DNA of 47,762 nucleotides from Anoxybacillus mongoliensis (lineage in GTDB: Bacteria; Bacillota; Bacilli; Bacillales; Anoxybacillaceae): positions 1 to 47,762 of the forward strand of contig NZ_JACHEQ010000019.1 in assembly GCF_014201515.1 (NCBI RefSeq), in the 5' to 3' direction. Every line of letters begins with the position of its first letter. Position 1 is the first letter of the stretch. The translations under genes were made by a program, and so were the position numbers. The notes under the pieces were generated by a model. It was not told where the DNA came from. It saw nothing but the letters and a program-made list of their open reading frames with translations, and made no database searches. Positions 38,095 to 46,630 of this stretch are shown in pieces.

Positions 38095-39648
38095 ATGTAC
38101 AGACCAACCAACCTCGATGTCTTTATTTATCTTCGTAAAAGCCGCAAAGATATTGAGGAAGAGAAAAAGGCAGCCGAATCGGGCGCATCATATGACACAC
38201 TACAACGCCATCGTGATACGCTGCTTGCCGTGGTGCGAAAAGAAGAACATAACATCATCGACATCTTTGAGGAAGTTGTTTCTGGCGAGTCAATTGCAGA
38301 ACGTCCGGAAATTCAAAAATTGCTACGGGAAGTCGAATCGGGCGTTGCTGATGCCGTGCTTGTGATGGACATCGACCGTCTTGGCCGCGGGGATATGCTT
38401 GACCAAGGCATTTTGGATCGAGCGTTTCGCTATTCCGGCACAAAAATCATTACACCAACAGAGGTGTATGACCCGGAAAGCGAAACGTGGGAACTTGTTT
38501 TCGGCATTAAATCTCTTGTCGCACGCGAGGAACTCAAAACAATCACGAAACGTATGCAACATGGTCGCCGTGCTTCCGCAGCTGAAGGAAAATCTATTTC
38601 AAAAAAGCCGCCATACGGCTATCTTCGCGACGAAAATCTCAAGCTGTATCCTGATCCAGAAACGGCATGGGTAGTTGTGAAAATATTCGAGATGATGAGA
38701 GATGGTCATGGACGGCAGGCAATTGCTGCGGAGTTGGACAAACTTGGTGTGAAGCCACCTGATGAAAAGCGAGCTTTTTGGTCACCATCAAGTATTACGG
38801 CAATCGTGAAAAATGAGGTATACATGGGGCACATCATCTGGGGCAAGGTGAAGTACGTCAAACAAAATGGGAAGTATAAACGTAAAAAAATGCCACAAGA
38901 GCGCTGGCACGTGAAGGAAAATGCTCATGAGCCGCTCGTATCAAAAGAATTGTGGGAAGCAGCGAATAAAGCCCATACAGCCCGTTGGCGCCCTTCTACC
39001 GTGCAAAATAAATCGTTATCCAATCCCCTGGCCGGGCTGCTGAAGTGCGAAATTTGTGGCTATACAATGTGGTATCAGCCACGCAAAGATAGACCTAATG
39101 CACTCATTCGTTGTGCAAACCCTAAATGTAAAGGAGTACAGAAAGGCGCTCTTCTTCCTCTTGTAGAAGAACGCATATTGCAATCACTCGCGGAATTCGT
39201 TGATCAGTTTGAAGTTCAAGAGCAGATGTTCGAGAAAAAGGAAAGACAATCTGTTATTCCACTCAGACAAAAAGCACTTGAGAAAAAAGAGAAAGAGCTA
39301 AAAGAATTGAACATACAGAAGAACAACCTTCACGATTTCTTAGAACGAGGAATATACACAATCGAAGTGTTCCTGGAACGGCAGCAAAATATCGTAGCAC
39401 GCATGAAACAAACACAAGAGGAGATCGAGCAGTTGAAACAGGAAATTGAAAAAGAACAGCTTAAAGAGAAAAGCATGAATGAATATGTTCCAGCTGTTAA
39501 AAAAGTGTTAGAAGCATACCGACAGGCGAATGACGTAGAAAAGAAAAATCGCCTTCTCAAGTCGGTGCTTGAGAAAGCGACTTACTTGCGTAAACCGGAA
39601 TGGACGAAAAAAGATCAATTCATAATACAAATTTATCCTAAAATCTAG
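38095..39648 (+). CDS. int: Large serine recombinase, prophage integrase
   Basis: The 517-aa enzyme has a resolvase N-terminal domain ([11 protein letters not shown] with the catalytic Ser; [16 protein letters not shown]), a Recombinase domain ([20 protein letters not shown] and [15 protein letters not shown]), a zinc ribbon (CEICG and CANPKC) and a long coiled coil in the C-terminal part. Start ATG at 38095-38097 behind AGAGGTG; a longer frame has no ribosome site. It lies directly beside attR, as expected, and its stop overlaps that of yhbH through CTAG. It recombines attP with attB in yhbH; no small excision-control gene was recognised. Confidence 0.94.
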   Translation: MYRPTNLDVFIYLRKSRKDIEEEKKAAESGASYDTLQRHRDTLLAVVRKEEHNIIDIFEEVVSGESIAERPEIQKLLREVESGVADAVLVMDIDRLGRGDMLDQGILDRAFRYSGTKIITPTEVYDPESETWELVFGIKSLVAREELKTITKRMQHGRRASAAEGKSISKKPPYGYLRDENLKLYPDPETAWVVVKIFEMMRDGHGRQAIAAELDKLGVKPPDEKRAFWSPSSITAIVKNEVYMGHIIWGKVKYVKQNGKYKRKKMPQERWHVKENAHEPLVSKELWEAANKAHTARWRPSTVQNKSLSNPLAGLLKCEICGYTMWYQPRKDRPNALIRCANPKCKGVQKGALLPLVEERILQSLAEFVDQFEVQEQMFEKKERQSVIPLRQKALEKKEKELKELNIQKNNLHDFLERGIYTIEVFLERQQNIVARMKQTQEEIEQLKQEIEKEQLKEKSMNEYVPAVKKVLEAYRQANDVEKKNRLLKSVLEKATYLRKPEWTKKDQFIIQIYPKI

Positions 39649-40814
39649 CGCGAGGCAACCGCCTCCTTTTTTTGTGACGAGAAGAAATGCTTCAACGCCT
39701 GGAACACATCAGATTTTTGCTTTAAAATATAGTAACTAAAACGTTCGTCTTTAATATTTTGATACGCCCTAATAAGTGTAGAGGGTGTACGGTTGTACTG
39801 ATTCACTTCCCCGTATCCAAACATATTCGATACTTTCATTAATTCTTGCACAAGTTTCACACACCGAGCGTTATCGGACGTTAAGTTGTCGCCATCGGAA
39901 AAATGAAACGGATAAATATTATATTTTGTCGGTGAGTATTTTGTTTCGATCACTTCAAGCGCCTTTCGATACGCAGACGAACATATCGTTCCACCGCTTT
40001 CGCCTTTTGTAAAAAATTCTTCCTCTGTTACAATTTTCGCTTCAGTATGATGCGCAATAAAAACAATATCGACCGTTTCGTATTTCGTCCGTAAAAATCG
40101 GGTCATCCAAAAGAAGAAGCTTCTAGCCATATATTTTTCCCATACGCCCATTGATCCGCTCGTATCCATCATTGCGATAACAACCGCTTTCGAATCGGGC
40201 TTAATCACTTCATTCCATGTTTTAAATTTTAAATCTTCAGGATAAATTGGATAAAAACTTGGATTACCACTTAATGCATTTCGCTTAAACGCAGCCATCA
40301 TTGTTTTTTTCTTGTCGATGTTCCCCATCAACCCCGTTCGACGAATATCGTTAAATTCGATATGTTGAACAACGTGATCTGCGTGTTGCTTTTTCTTTAA
40401 ATCTGGAAGCTCCAATTGACTAAAGAGAGCCTCTTCAAGCTCCATTAAAGACACTTCTGCCTCATAATAATCTTGCCCTGCAAGATCACCTGCCCCTTGC
40501 CCTTTTCCCGGTCCTTTTTGACCGTCACCAGAACCGTCGCGCGCAATGACATCACCAACTTGACTGTCTCCATCGCCTTGGCCGACATGTTTATTTTTGT
40601 CATAATTATAACGAATTTTATATTCATCTAACGAACGAATCGGTATTTTAATGACGTCACGACCGTTGGACATAATGATGCTTTCTTCTGTAATTAAATC
40701 ACCGAGGTTATTTTTAATTGCTTCCTTTACCTTTTCCTCGTGCCGCTTTTGATCATCTTGGCCTTTTCGATGGAGGGACCAATCTTCCTTTGACACAATG
40801 AAGTTTCTACTCAT
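39645..40814 (-). CDS. yhbH: YhbH, sporulation-associated protein; C-terminus supplied by prophage
   Basis: The 389-aa YhbH (DUF444) has a charged N-terminus, and a von Willebrand A-like part with the MIDAS signature [20 protein letters not shown]. The att core falls near residue 338, so the last 50 residues ([20 protein letters not shown] ... [11 protein letters not shown]) come from phage DNA. The native version is left at 6327-6474. Both tails keep the core [19 protein letters not shown], so function is probably retained. In Bacillus yhbH lies behind prkA and belongs to the mother-cell programme. Its native terminator is now far away and its stop overlaps that of the integrase. Confidence 0.93.
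   Translation of the reverse strand: MSRNFIVSKEDWSLHRKGQDDQKRHEEKVKEAIKNNLGDLITEESIIMSNGRDVIKIPIRSLDEYKIRYNYDKNKHVGQGDGDSQVGDVIARDGSGDGQKGPGKGQGAGDLAGQDYYEAEVSLMELEEALFSQLELPDLKKKQHADHVVQHIEFNDIRRTGLMGNIDKKKTMMAAFKRNALSGNPSFYPIYPEDLKFKTWNEVIKPDSKAVVIAMMDTSGSMGVWEKYMARSFFFWMTRFLRTKYETVDIVFIAHHTEAKIVTEEEFFTKGESGGTICSSAYRKALEVIETKYSPTKYNIYPFHFSDGDNLTSDNARCVKLVQELMKVSNMFGYGEVNQYNRTPSTLIRAYQNIKDERFSYYILKQKSDVFQALKHFFSSQKKEAVASR
39776..39830. other. attR (prophage right junction)
   Basis: The phage half (39776-39797) reads GTGTA..GGGTGTA..GTTGTA and is followed by the core (39793-39802, TTGTACTGAT) and host yhbH sequence. The left junction carries the inverted counterpart. Confidence 0.88.
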
Positions 40815-41010
40815 TCTTTCCCCTCCTACAATATAAAATAATGATGCACATTTTCCTTTTTCATCGCATACACTATGTTGGCTTGCAAAAATAATGAATG
40901 AATGGTTGGTTACTTTATCCTATGCAACGTCCGAAAAAAATTGACAAATGATTTCGAAAATTGTTCTGACCTTTTTTGCTGGACAAGCCTGTTTTCTACG
41001 ATGATAAAAC

Positions 41011-41036
41011 AAAGCATGCCAAGTGCGGCATGCTTT
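41011..41036 (-). terminator. Terminator of prkA
   Basis: AAAGCATGCC and GGCATGCTTT pair around a 6-nt loop, followed by GTTTTATC on the minus strand. It overlaps the prkA stop. The rest of 40815-41010 holds the yhbH ribosome site and probable promoter; no gene seen there. Confidence 0.8.
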
Positions 41037-42930
41037 ATCGGTTTAACAAACTTCCGACATAACGAAGCAATTCATTTGCTGATGTAGAGTTATAACCATG
41101 TTCATCAATTAATCGAGCAACCACTTCATTAATTTTCTTCAGTTGTTGTTCATCAGGTGTTTTTGTGGACGTCGTAATTTTGACGATATCTTTTAAATCT
41201 GCAAACAATTTTTTCTGGATCGCTTCACGCAACCGTTCGTGCGAATTATAATCAAAACGTTGACCTTTCCGGGCATATGCTGAAATACGAATTAAAATTT
41301 CTTCACGAAACGCTTTTTTCGCATTTTCAGAAATGCCAATTTGCTCTTCAATCGAACGCATCAATTTTTCATCTGGATTCATTTCTTCTCCTGTGAGCGG
41401 ATCACGAATTTTCGCCTTGTTGCAATACGCTTCCACATTATCTAAATAATTATCCATCAACGTTTTCGCTGACTCTTCATACGAGTAAACGAACGCTTTT
41501 TGTACTTCGCGCTTGGCGATTTCATCGTATTCTTTCCGTGCAATCGAAATGAAATTTAAATAACGTTCCCGATCTTCTTTAGAAATAGATGGGTGATGCT
41601 CTAATCCTTCTTTCAATGCTCGCAATACATCTAACGCATTAATAGACGGCACTTCTTTTCGAATAATACAAGACGAAATGCGATTAATGACATAACGTGG
41701 ATCAATACCGCTCATTCCTTCGTCTGGATGTTCTTTTTTCAATTCCTCTACATCAACTTCATTAAATCCTTCGACTAGCTCCCCATCATACAAGCGCATT
41801 TTTTTCACAAGGTCGATATCGCCACGTTTCGGCTCTTTCAAACGCGTTAAAATCGTAAACATTGCGGCTACCCGTAACGTATGTGGGGCAATATGCACAT
41901 CTGCTACGTCGCTCTCACGAATCATTTTTTCGTAAATACGCTCTTCTTCTGACACTTTTAAATTGTATGGTATTGGCATGACGATAATTCGCGAATGAAG
42001 CGCCTCGTTCTTTTTATTCGCAATAAATGAACGATACTCTGTTTCATTCGTATGAGCAACAATCAACTCATCAGCGCTAATAAGCGCAAAACGTCCTGCC
42101 TTAAAGTTTCCTTCTTGCGTCAAAGAGAGCAAATGCCATAAAAACTTTTCATCGCATTTTAACATTTCTTGAAATTCCATAATACCGCGATTCGCTTTGT
42201 TTAGCTCTCCATCAAAACGATATGCGCGCGGATCCGATTCGGACCCATATTGAGCAATCGTCGAAAAATCAATGCTGCCTGTTAAATCAGCAATATCTTG
42301 CGACTTCGGATCGGATGGGCTGAACGTTCCGATTCCGACACGCTTATCTTCGGAGAAAAAGATGCGTTCGACCATCACATCTTCAATGCGCCCGCCGTAT
42401 TCTTTTTCAAGTCGCATCATGTTTAATGGGGATAAGTTCCCTTCAATACGAATGCCATACTCTTTATAAAACTCATCGCGCAAATGGTGTGGAATTAAAT
42501 GAAGCGGATCTTCATGCATGGGACATCCTTTAATTGCATATACCGCACCACGATCGGTATACGAGTACGCTTCAAGTCCTCGTTTTAACATTGTCACAAG
42601 CGTTGATTTTCCCCCGCTTACCGGTCCCATTAACAACAAAATACGCTTTCGAACATCTAATCGTTTGGCAGCTGGGTGAAAATATTCTTCTACAAGCCGC
42701 TCTAGCGCTTCTTCGAGTCCAAATAACTGACCGCTAAAAAAGTTGTATTTTTTCTTTCCGTCTACTTCTTCTATGCCCGCATCTTTAATCATATTGTAAA
42801 CGCGAGAGTGAGCGGACTGAGCCACCCATGGCTTTTCTTTTACGATTTCTAAGTACTCCGCAAATGTTCCTTCCCACTTTAATTTTTGCTCTTCTTCTCT
42901 ATATTTTTGTATTTTTTTTAAAATGTCCAT
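41035..42930 (-). CDS. prkA: PrkA, serine protein kinase / AAA+ protein
   Basis: The 631-aa product has the size of Bacillus PrkA. It has an AAA-like N-terminal domain with Walker A LLMGPVSGGKSTLVTMLKRG, the PrkA family region GCPMHEDPLHLIPHHLRDEF and a C-terminal kinase-like domain (TGEEMNPDEKLMRSIEEQIG, SAYARKGQRFDYNSHERLRE). PrkA acts in sporulation together with YhbH and SpoVR-type proteins. Start ATG at 42928-42930 behind GGAGGAGGT, and not the ATG 48 nt earlier. A sigma-E-like promoter precedes it. Confidence 0.94.
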   Translation of the reverse strand: MDILKKIQKYREEEQKLKWEGTFAEYLEIVKEKPWVAQSAHSRVYNMIKDAGIEEVDGKKKYNFFSGQLFGLEEALERLVEEYFHPAAKRLDVRKRILLLMGPVSGGKSTLVTMLKRGLEAYSYTDRGAVYAIKGCPMHEDPLHLIPHHLRDEFYKEYGIRIEGNLSPLNMMRLEKEYGGRIEDVMVERIFFSEDKRVGIGTFSPSDPKSQDIADLTGSIDFSTIAQYGSESDPRAYRFDGELNKANRGIMEFQEMLKCDEKFLWHLLSLTQEGNFKAGRFALISADELIVAHTNETEYRSFIANKKNEALHSRIIVMPIPYNLKVSEEERIYEKMIRESDVADVHIAPHTLRVAAMFTILTRLKEPKRGDIDLVKKMRLYDGELVEGFNEVDVEELKKEHPDEGMSGIDPRYVINRISSCIIRKEVPSINALDVLRALKEGLEHHPSISKEDRERYLNFISIARKEYDEIAKREVQKAFVYSYEESAKTLMDNYLDNVEAYCNKAKIRDPLTGEEMNPDEKLMRSIEEQIGISENAKKAFREEILIRISAYARKGQRFDYNSHERLREAIQKKLFADLKDIVKITTSTKTPDEQQLKKINEVVARLIDEHGYNSTSANELLRYVGSLLNR

Positions 42931-42977
42931 ACACGGACCTCCTCCACCTTTGATGTCTAGCGTCATGATTATTACCA

Positions 42978-43006
42978 TATGTATGCAAGGATGTCCGTAA
43001 TCATTC
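42978..43006 (-). promoter_or_regulatory. Sigma-E-like promoter of prkA
   Basis: On the minus strand GAATGATT (42999-43006), a 13-bp spacer and CATACATA (42978-42985) resemble the mother-cell sigma-E consensus, as reported for the prkA regulon in B. subtilis. Confidence 0.5.
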
Positions 43007-43096
43007 GTAAAAGTATGACTTTCATATCGCTATACAATTAAGCTATAATGAAAACGTGGTCATTTTCTTGTCACTTCATAAAGGAGGAGATTTTAT

Positions 43097-43189
43097 ATGA
43101 AAACGCTTCTCGTACTTGGTGTTATTTTCGCCTTCTTAGCTGCCATTTTTACAGCGGGATACAACGATAAGCCGGAAGTAAAAAATTAA
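43097..43189 (+). CDS. Small membrane protein, 30 aa
   Basis: Encodes MKTLLVLGVIFAFLAAIFTA then GYNDKPEVKN. AAGGAGG lies 9 nt before the ATG and TATAAT at 43044-43049 suggests a promoter. One membrane helix with a short charged C-terminus. Its stop codon lies within the hairpin that ends trmL on the other strand. No family recognised. Confidence 0.65.
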   Translation: MKTLLVLGVIFAFLAAIFTAGYNDKPEVKN

Positions 43190-43214
43190 GCGACTTTCAT
43201 TCGAAAGTCGCTTA
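43181..43214 (-). terminator. Convergent terminator of trmL and the 30-aa ORF
   Basis: TAAGCGACTTTC pairs with GAAAGTCGCTTA around ATTC; the minus strand has a T-run inside the small ORF. The hairpin contains both stop codons. Confidence 0.82.
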
Positions 43215-43685
43215 AAATACATTTGGGAAGTTTTGTTGTCTCAACGCTTCGTACACGAGAATGGCTGCTGTATTCGATAAATTGAGCGAACGAACGTATT
43301 CGTTCATCGGAATACGCAAACAACGTTCCATATTGTTTTCGATTAAATCTTTTGGCAATCCGCTCGTTTCACGGCCGAAAACGAAAAAGTAATCTTTCGT
43401 TGAATCGCTATAGTCAAACGATGTGTAGTATGTTTGCCCAAACTTCGTAATAAAGAAAAATTCACCTTCTTTATATTTGTCGAAAAGCTCTTGTAATGAA
43501 TCGTAATAATGTACATCGACGTATTCCCAATAATCTAATCCAGCACGCTTTAACATTTTGTCATCAGTTGAAAATCCGAGTGGACGAATTAAATGTAACG
43601 ATGTGCCTGTTGCCGCGCAAGTACGCGCAATATTGCCTGTATTCGCTGGAATTTCTGGTTGATATAAAACGACATGTAAAGCCAC
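43212..43685 (-). CDS. trmL: tRNA (cytidine/uridine-34-2'-O)-methyltransferase TrmL
   Basis: A 157-aa SPOUT methyltransferase (CspR/YibK) with the N-terminal ALHVVLYQPEIPANTGNIAR, the knot motifs FVFGRETSGLP and IPMNEYVRSLNLSNTAAILV. It methylates the wobble ribose of tRNA-Leu isoacceptors in relatives. The GTG at 43683-43685, 8 nt behind AGGAG, gives the usual N-terminus; the upstream GTG overlaps the ribosome site. Confidence 0.93.
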   Translation of the reverse strand: MALHVVLYQPEIPANTGNIARTCAATGTSLHLIRPLGFSTDDKMLKRAGLDYWEYVDVHYYDSLQELFDKYKEGEFFFITKFGQTYYTSFDYSDSTKDYFFVFGRETSGLPKDLIENNMERCLRIPMNEYVRSLNLSNTAAILVYEALRQQNFPNVF

Positions 43686-43696
43686 ATTCTTCACTC

Positions 43697-44554
43697 CTAT
43701 ACACGGTCAATAATATGAAAAAACTTATATTGGATATTTGGTGTATATGCCGTTGAATCCTCATATGACCAATACCGCATACGGCTATTGGACGTATGGG
43801 CATTGACAAGCGGCATCCCTTGTTTATCTTTCGCCACGACGATCGTCGTATGATCGAATCGTCCGTCCCCTTGAAAATCATAACAAATGACATCACCAAG
43901 AGACAACTGTTCCGGTGATTTTTTTTCAACGGCTTGAATGCCTGTTTTTGACCCGCTTAAATACCAACGTAATGCATTTGCGACCGTCCACGTATAGCTC
44001 CAGTCGCTTTTTCTCATCCACCATCCTTTTGTTTTGTTTGGGTAGCCCATCATGGGAATTCCGCCTGCGTGTAAACATTGTGAAATGAAATTTGTACAAT
44101 CAACAGGGAATTTATGAAACGCTGGATTATAATCGTTCCACCATATTTCAGCATATCGTACTGCGGCTAATCGATCATACGTATAGCGAACACGTTCACC
44201 ATCATCTCGTTCTTGCTTTTTTTCGACTTGTTCCGTCTCCATGTTAGGCAAAAGCAAGCGATCGCTCACAAGCTCACGTCGCTCAAATATTGCTTCACGC
44301 ATCTCTTGTTTCTCTTCAACATACATCCAGCCATGTTGCCAAATAAAAAAACGAAAATGAACGATATAACTCACGAACGTTTTTGAAACGATATGTTTCC
44401 GCCCAACGATTGTTCCCTTTCCTTCACATTTCACAAGTTTGGCATTTCGCTTAGCTAATAACTGCTTTTTTCGTTCAATTTCTTCATCCGTCACATCGCT
44501 TATAAAAAAATGCCGAATACGTTCATCGAGAAGATCGTGTAGTCGCTCTCTCAT
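43697..44554 (-). CDS. Amidase-domain protein (YhbB-like)
   Basis: A 285-aa protein with a poorly conserved N-terminal part and a C-terminal putative amidase domain (PF12671; about 140-285): YDRLAAVRYAEIWWNDYNPA, catalytic Cys in FPVDCTNFISQCLHAGG and His in FDHTTIVVAKD. The family is related to cell-wall or peptide amidases of Bacilli. No signal peptide seen. It sits in the queG-trmL block as in B. subtilis. Confidence 0.85.
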   Translation of the reverse strand: MRERLHDLLDERIRHFFISDVTDEEIERKKQLLAKRNAKLVKCEGKGTIVGRKHIVSKTFVSYIVHFRFFIWQHGWMYVEEKQEMREAIFERRELVSDRLLLPNMETEQVEKKQERDDGERVRYTYDRLAAVRYAEIWWNDYNPAFHKFPVDCTNFISQCLHAGGIPMMGYPNKTKGWWMRKSDWSYTWTVANALRWYLSGSKTGIQAVEKKSPEQLSLGDVICYDFQGDGRFDHTTIVVAKDKQGMPLVNAHTSNSRMRYWSYEDSTAYTPNIQYKFFHIIDRV

Positions 44555-44612
44555 CCCGTTCACCACTTTTTTCGTTTTTTACTACGTTATGTCACAAACA
44601 GTAGAAAAACAA

Positions 44613-45749
44613 CTACACGTTTTCAAGCATCGCTAACGCTTTGTCAATTTCCCGAATGACGTCTCCATCTTGTTCATTCTCTTTGGCTTGTTGTAACATT
44701 GGTATCACTTTACGATTTCCGATTTTTCCAAGCGCCCACGCCGCTGTTCCGCGAATGACTGGACGTGAATCTTCTCGAAGTAACATCAATAAATCATCGA
44801 TGGCACTTTCATCTTTATAGTGAGCTAATGCAATAATCGCATTTCGCTGAATCGGTTTTTTGCCACGCCATGCTCCCGACAAATGCCCAAACGTTTCTTT
44901 GAATTGGCGATTCGTCATATGAAGAAGCGGTTTTAATAAAGGTTTCACCACTTCTGGATCAGGCTCCATCTCTAGATGAAGATGAAAGTCCTTTCCTTTA
45001 TTTTTCGGACAAACAAGCTGACACGTATCACACCCATACAATCGGTTTCCTATTTTATCACGAAACTCATCTGGTATGAACATTTTCGTTTGTGTTAAAA
45101 AGGCTATACAACGCTTCGCATTCAACTGTCCCCCTTGCACAAGGGCACCCGTTGGACAAGCATCGATACAGCGCGTGCACGTCCCACATTCGTCTTCAAT
45201 TGGCGTATCTGGAGGAAATGGGATATTCGTAATCATTTCACCTAAATAAACATACGAACCAAATTCATGTGTAATAATTGAGCAGTTTTTTCCACTCCAT
45301 CCGATCCCTGCCCTTTCCGCTACCGCCCGATCCGCCAATTCCCCTGTATCAACCATTGATTTCACTTTTGCATCTGGTACGCGTTCTAAAATAAATTGTT
45401 CTAATTTTTGCAAACGATCGCGTAAAACAACATGATAATCTTTCCCCCAAGATGCTCGACAAAAAATACCCCGTCGTTCTGTTTTCGTGCTTCGTGGTGC
45501 GTTTTTTAATTTTGACGGATATGCAAGGGCGATAGCGATAATAGAACGTGCTTCTGGAAGCAATAAAGATGGGGTCGTCCGCTTGTCAATATCAGGTTCT
45601 TCAAATCCCGATTGATACCCGAGTTGTTGCTGCTGACGCAACCTTTCTTTTAACTCAAAAAACGGATCAGCATGAGCAAAACCAATTTTATCAATGCCGA
45701 TCGTCCGGCTATATTGAATGATTTCTTCCTTTAGTGCTTCAACGTCCAT
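44613..45749 (-). CDS. queG: Epoxyqueuosine reductase QueG with HEAT-like repeats
   Basis: The 378-aa product (start ATG 45747-45749 behind GGAGGGGAG) has the QueG N-terminal cobalamin-binding region (SRTIGIDKIGFAHADPFFEL), two 4Fe-4S motifs (CGTCTRCIDACPTGAL and CDTCQLVCPKNKGKD) and C-terminal HEAT-like repeats (LLREDSRPVIRGTAAWALGK). It reduces epoxyqueuosine to queuosine in tRNA. B. subtilis YhbA is its ortholog. Confidence 0.94.
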   Translation of the reverse strand: MDVEALKEEIIQYSRTIGIDKIGFAHADPFFELKERLRQQQQLGYQSGFEEPDIDKRTTPSLLLPEARSIIAIALAYPSKLKNAPRSTKTERRGIFCRASWGKDYHVVLRDRLQKLEQFILERVPDAKVKSMVDTGELADRAVAERAGIGWSGKNCSIITHEFGSYVYLGEMITNIPFPPDTPIEDECGTCTRCIDACPTGALVQGGQLNAKRCIAFLTQTKMFIPDEFRDKIGNRLYGCDTCQLVCPKNKGKDFHLHLEMEPDPEVVKPLLKPLLHMTNRQFKETFGHLSGAWRGKKPIQRNAIIALAHYKDESAIDDLLMLLREDSRPVIRGTAAWALGKIGNRKVIPMLQQAKENEQDGDVIREIDKALAMLENV

Positions 45750-45813
45750 CTCCCCTCCCTCCTTTCTTTCCTTGCTGTTTATGTTACAATGTAAAGAAAA
45801 AGGAGTGAACGAT

Positions 45814-46476
45814 ATGTTAACCATTTGTGACACAGTAAAACAGCGCGTATCTCATTTTAAAATCGGCGTCCTTACATACGAACAAATCGTTGTCGGTCCA
45901 TCCCCTAACATGTTGAAAGGGAAGCTTCGCCAATTTCAAGAGCTGCTATATTTTGATATGGAACAAACTCCGCTAGCTGAATGGCCAGAAGTGAAAGAAT
46001 GGCGATCTGTCTTTAAACAAGTTGGCACCGACCCGAGCCGATATCGTCCTTCGTCCGAAAGTTTACTTCGCCGTGTACAAAAACAAAACTTTATCCCATC
46101 CATTCATTCGGCGGCTGATATCAACAACTTTTTTTCCTTATATTATAAACTACCGATCGGCATTTATGATCGTGATCAGCTAACAGGAGATATCATTGTC
46201 ACGATCGGTACGCAAGCAGATGAGTATGTCGGCATCAATGATCGCACGACAAACTTTGAACGAAAACTCGTCACAAAAGACGCTCAAGGTCCGTTCGGCA
46301 GCCCAATCGTTGATTCGAAGCGAACAATGGTTACAGAGCAAACGACTCATGCCGTTCAAGTCATATACTTCTTACCTTCATTTACAGAAACACAATGTGG
46401 GCAAATGTTGCAAGCGATGAAAGAGATGTTTATCCAAGTTCATGGCGGTTCGGCACATACACAACTCATCATATAA
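45814..46476 (+). CDS. B3/B4 tRNA-binding-domain protein
   Basis: A 220-aa protein with a B3/B4 domain like that of phenylalanyl-tRNA synthetase beta: RQFQELLYFDMEQTPLAEWP, VGTDPSRYRPSSESLLRRVQ and IYDRDQLTGDIIVTIGTQAD. Stand-alone B3/4 proteins may edit mischarged tRNA. AAGGAGTG precedes the ATG at 45814. It is divergent from queG. Confidence 0.85.
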   Translation: MLTICDTVKQRVSHFKIGVLTYEQIVVGPSPNMLKGKLRQFQELLYFDMEQTPLAEWPEVKEWRSVFKQVGTDPSRYRPSSESLLRRVQKQNFIPSIHSAADINNFFSLYYKLPIGIYDRDQLTGDIIVTIGTQADEYVGINDRTTNFERKLVTKDAQGPFGSPIVDSKRTMVTEQTTHAVQVIYFLPSFTETQCGQMLQAMKEMFIQVHGGSAHTQLII

Positions 46477-46495
46477 CATATACGGGGCAAGTAAA

Positions 46496-46543
46496 ATAAA
46501 AAAACGCAATGCCCCGTTCATCTTCGAAACGAAACACTGCGTT
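46496..46543 (-). terminator. Terminator of the tRNA-Gly transcript
   Basis: AACGCAGTG pairs with CATTGCGTT (one G-U) with TTTTTTTATTTT behind it on the minus strand, 13 nt past the tRNA. A second dyad (ATACGGGG / CCCCGTAT) surrounds it. Confidence 0.7.
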
Positions 46544-46556
46544 GTCCCCGTATGTA

Positions 46557-46630
46557 TGGAGCGGGTGATGGGAATCGAACCCACGACATCAGCTTGGAAG
46601 GCTGAGGTTTTACCACTAAACTACACCCGC
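46557..46630 (-). tRNA. tRNA-Gly (anticodon UCC)
   Basis: A complete cloverleaf on the minus strand: acceptor GCGGGTG/CACCCGC, D-arm AGTTTAGTGGTAAAACC region, anticodon stem with loop CTTCCAA (anticodon TCC), T-arm GTGGGTTCGATTCCCATC, discriminator T and encoded CCA. It is the 3'-most member of the array at 46600-47259. Confidence 0.95.

Larger units (their letters stand above)
6471..39801. mobile_element. Integrated siphovirus prophage, about 33.3 kb, in yhbH
   Basis: The element is bounded by a 10-bp common core inside yhbH and contains lysis, tail, head, packaging, replication, regulation, integration and cargo modules in normal siphovirus order. All structural genes are intact and on the minus strand, while the repressor, cargo, ImmA and integrase genes are on the plus strand at the right end. 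Head proteins are HK97-like, the tail has a TP901-type tape measure, and packaging is probably cos-type. No disrupted essential gene was seen, so it may be inducible. Confidence 0.95.

Noticed and set aside
39645-40814. yhbH as a broken gene
   Set aside because: The frame is open through attR to a family-like C-terminus; only the displaced tail at 6327-6474 is a pseudogene.
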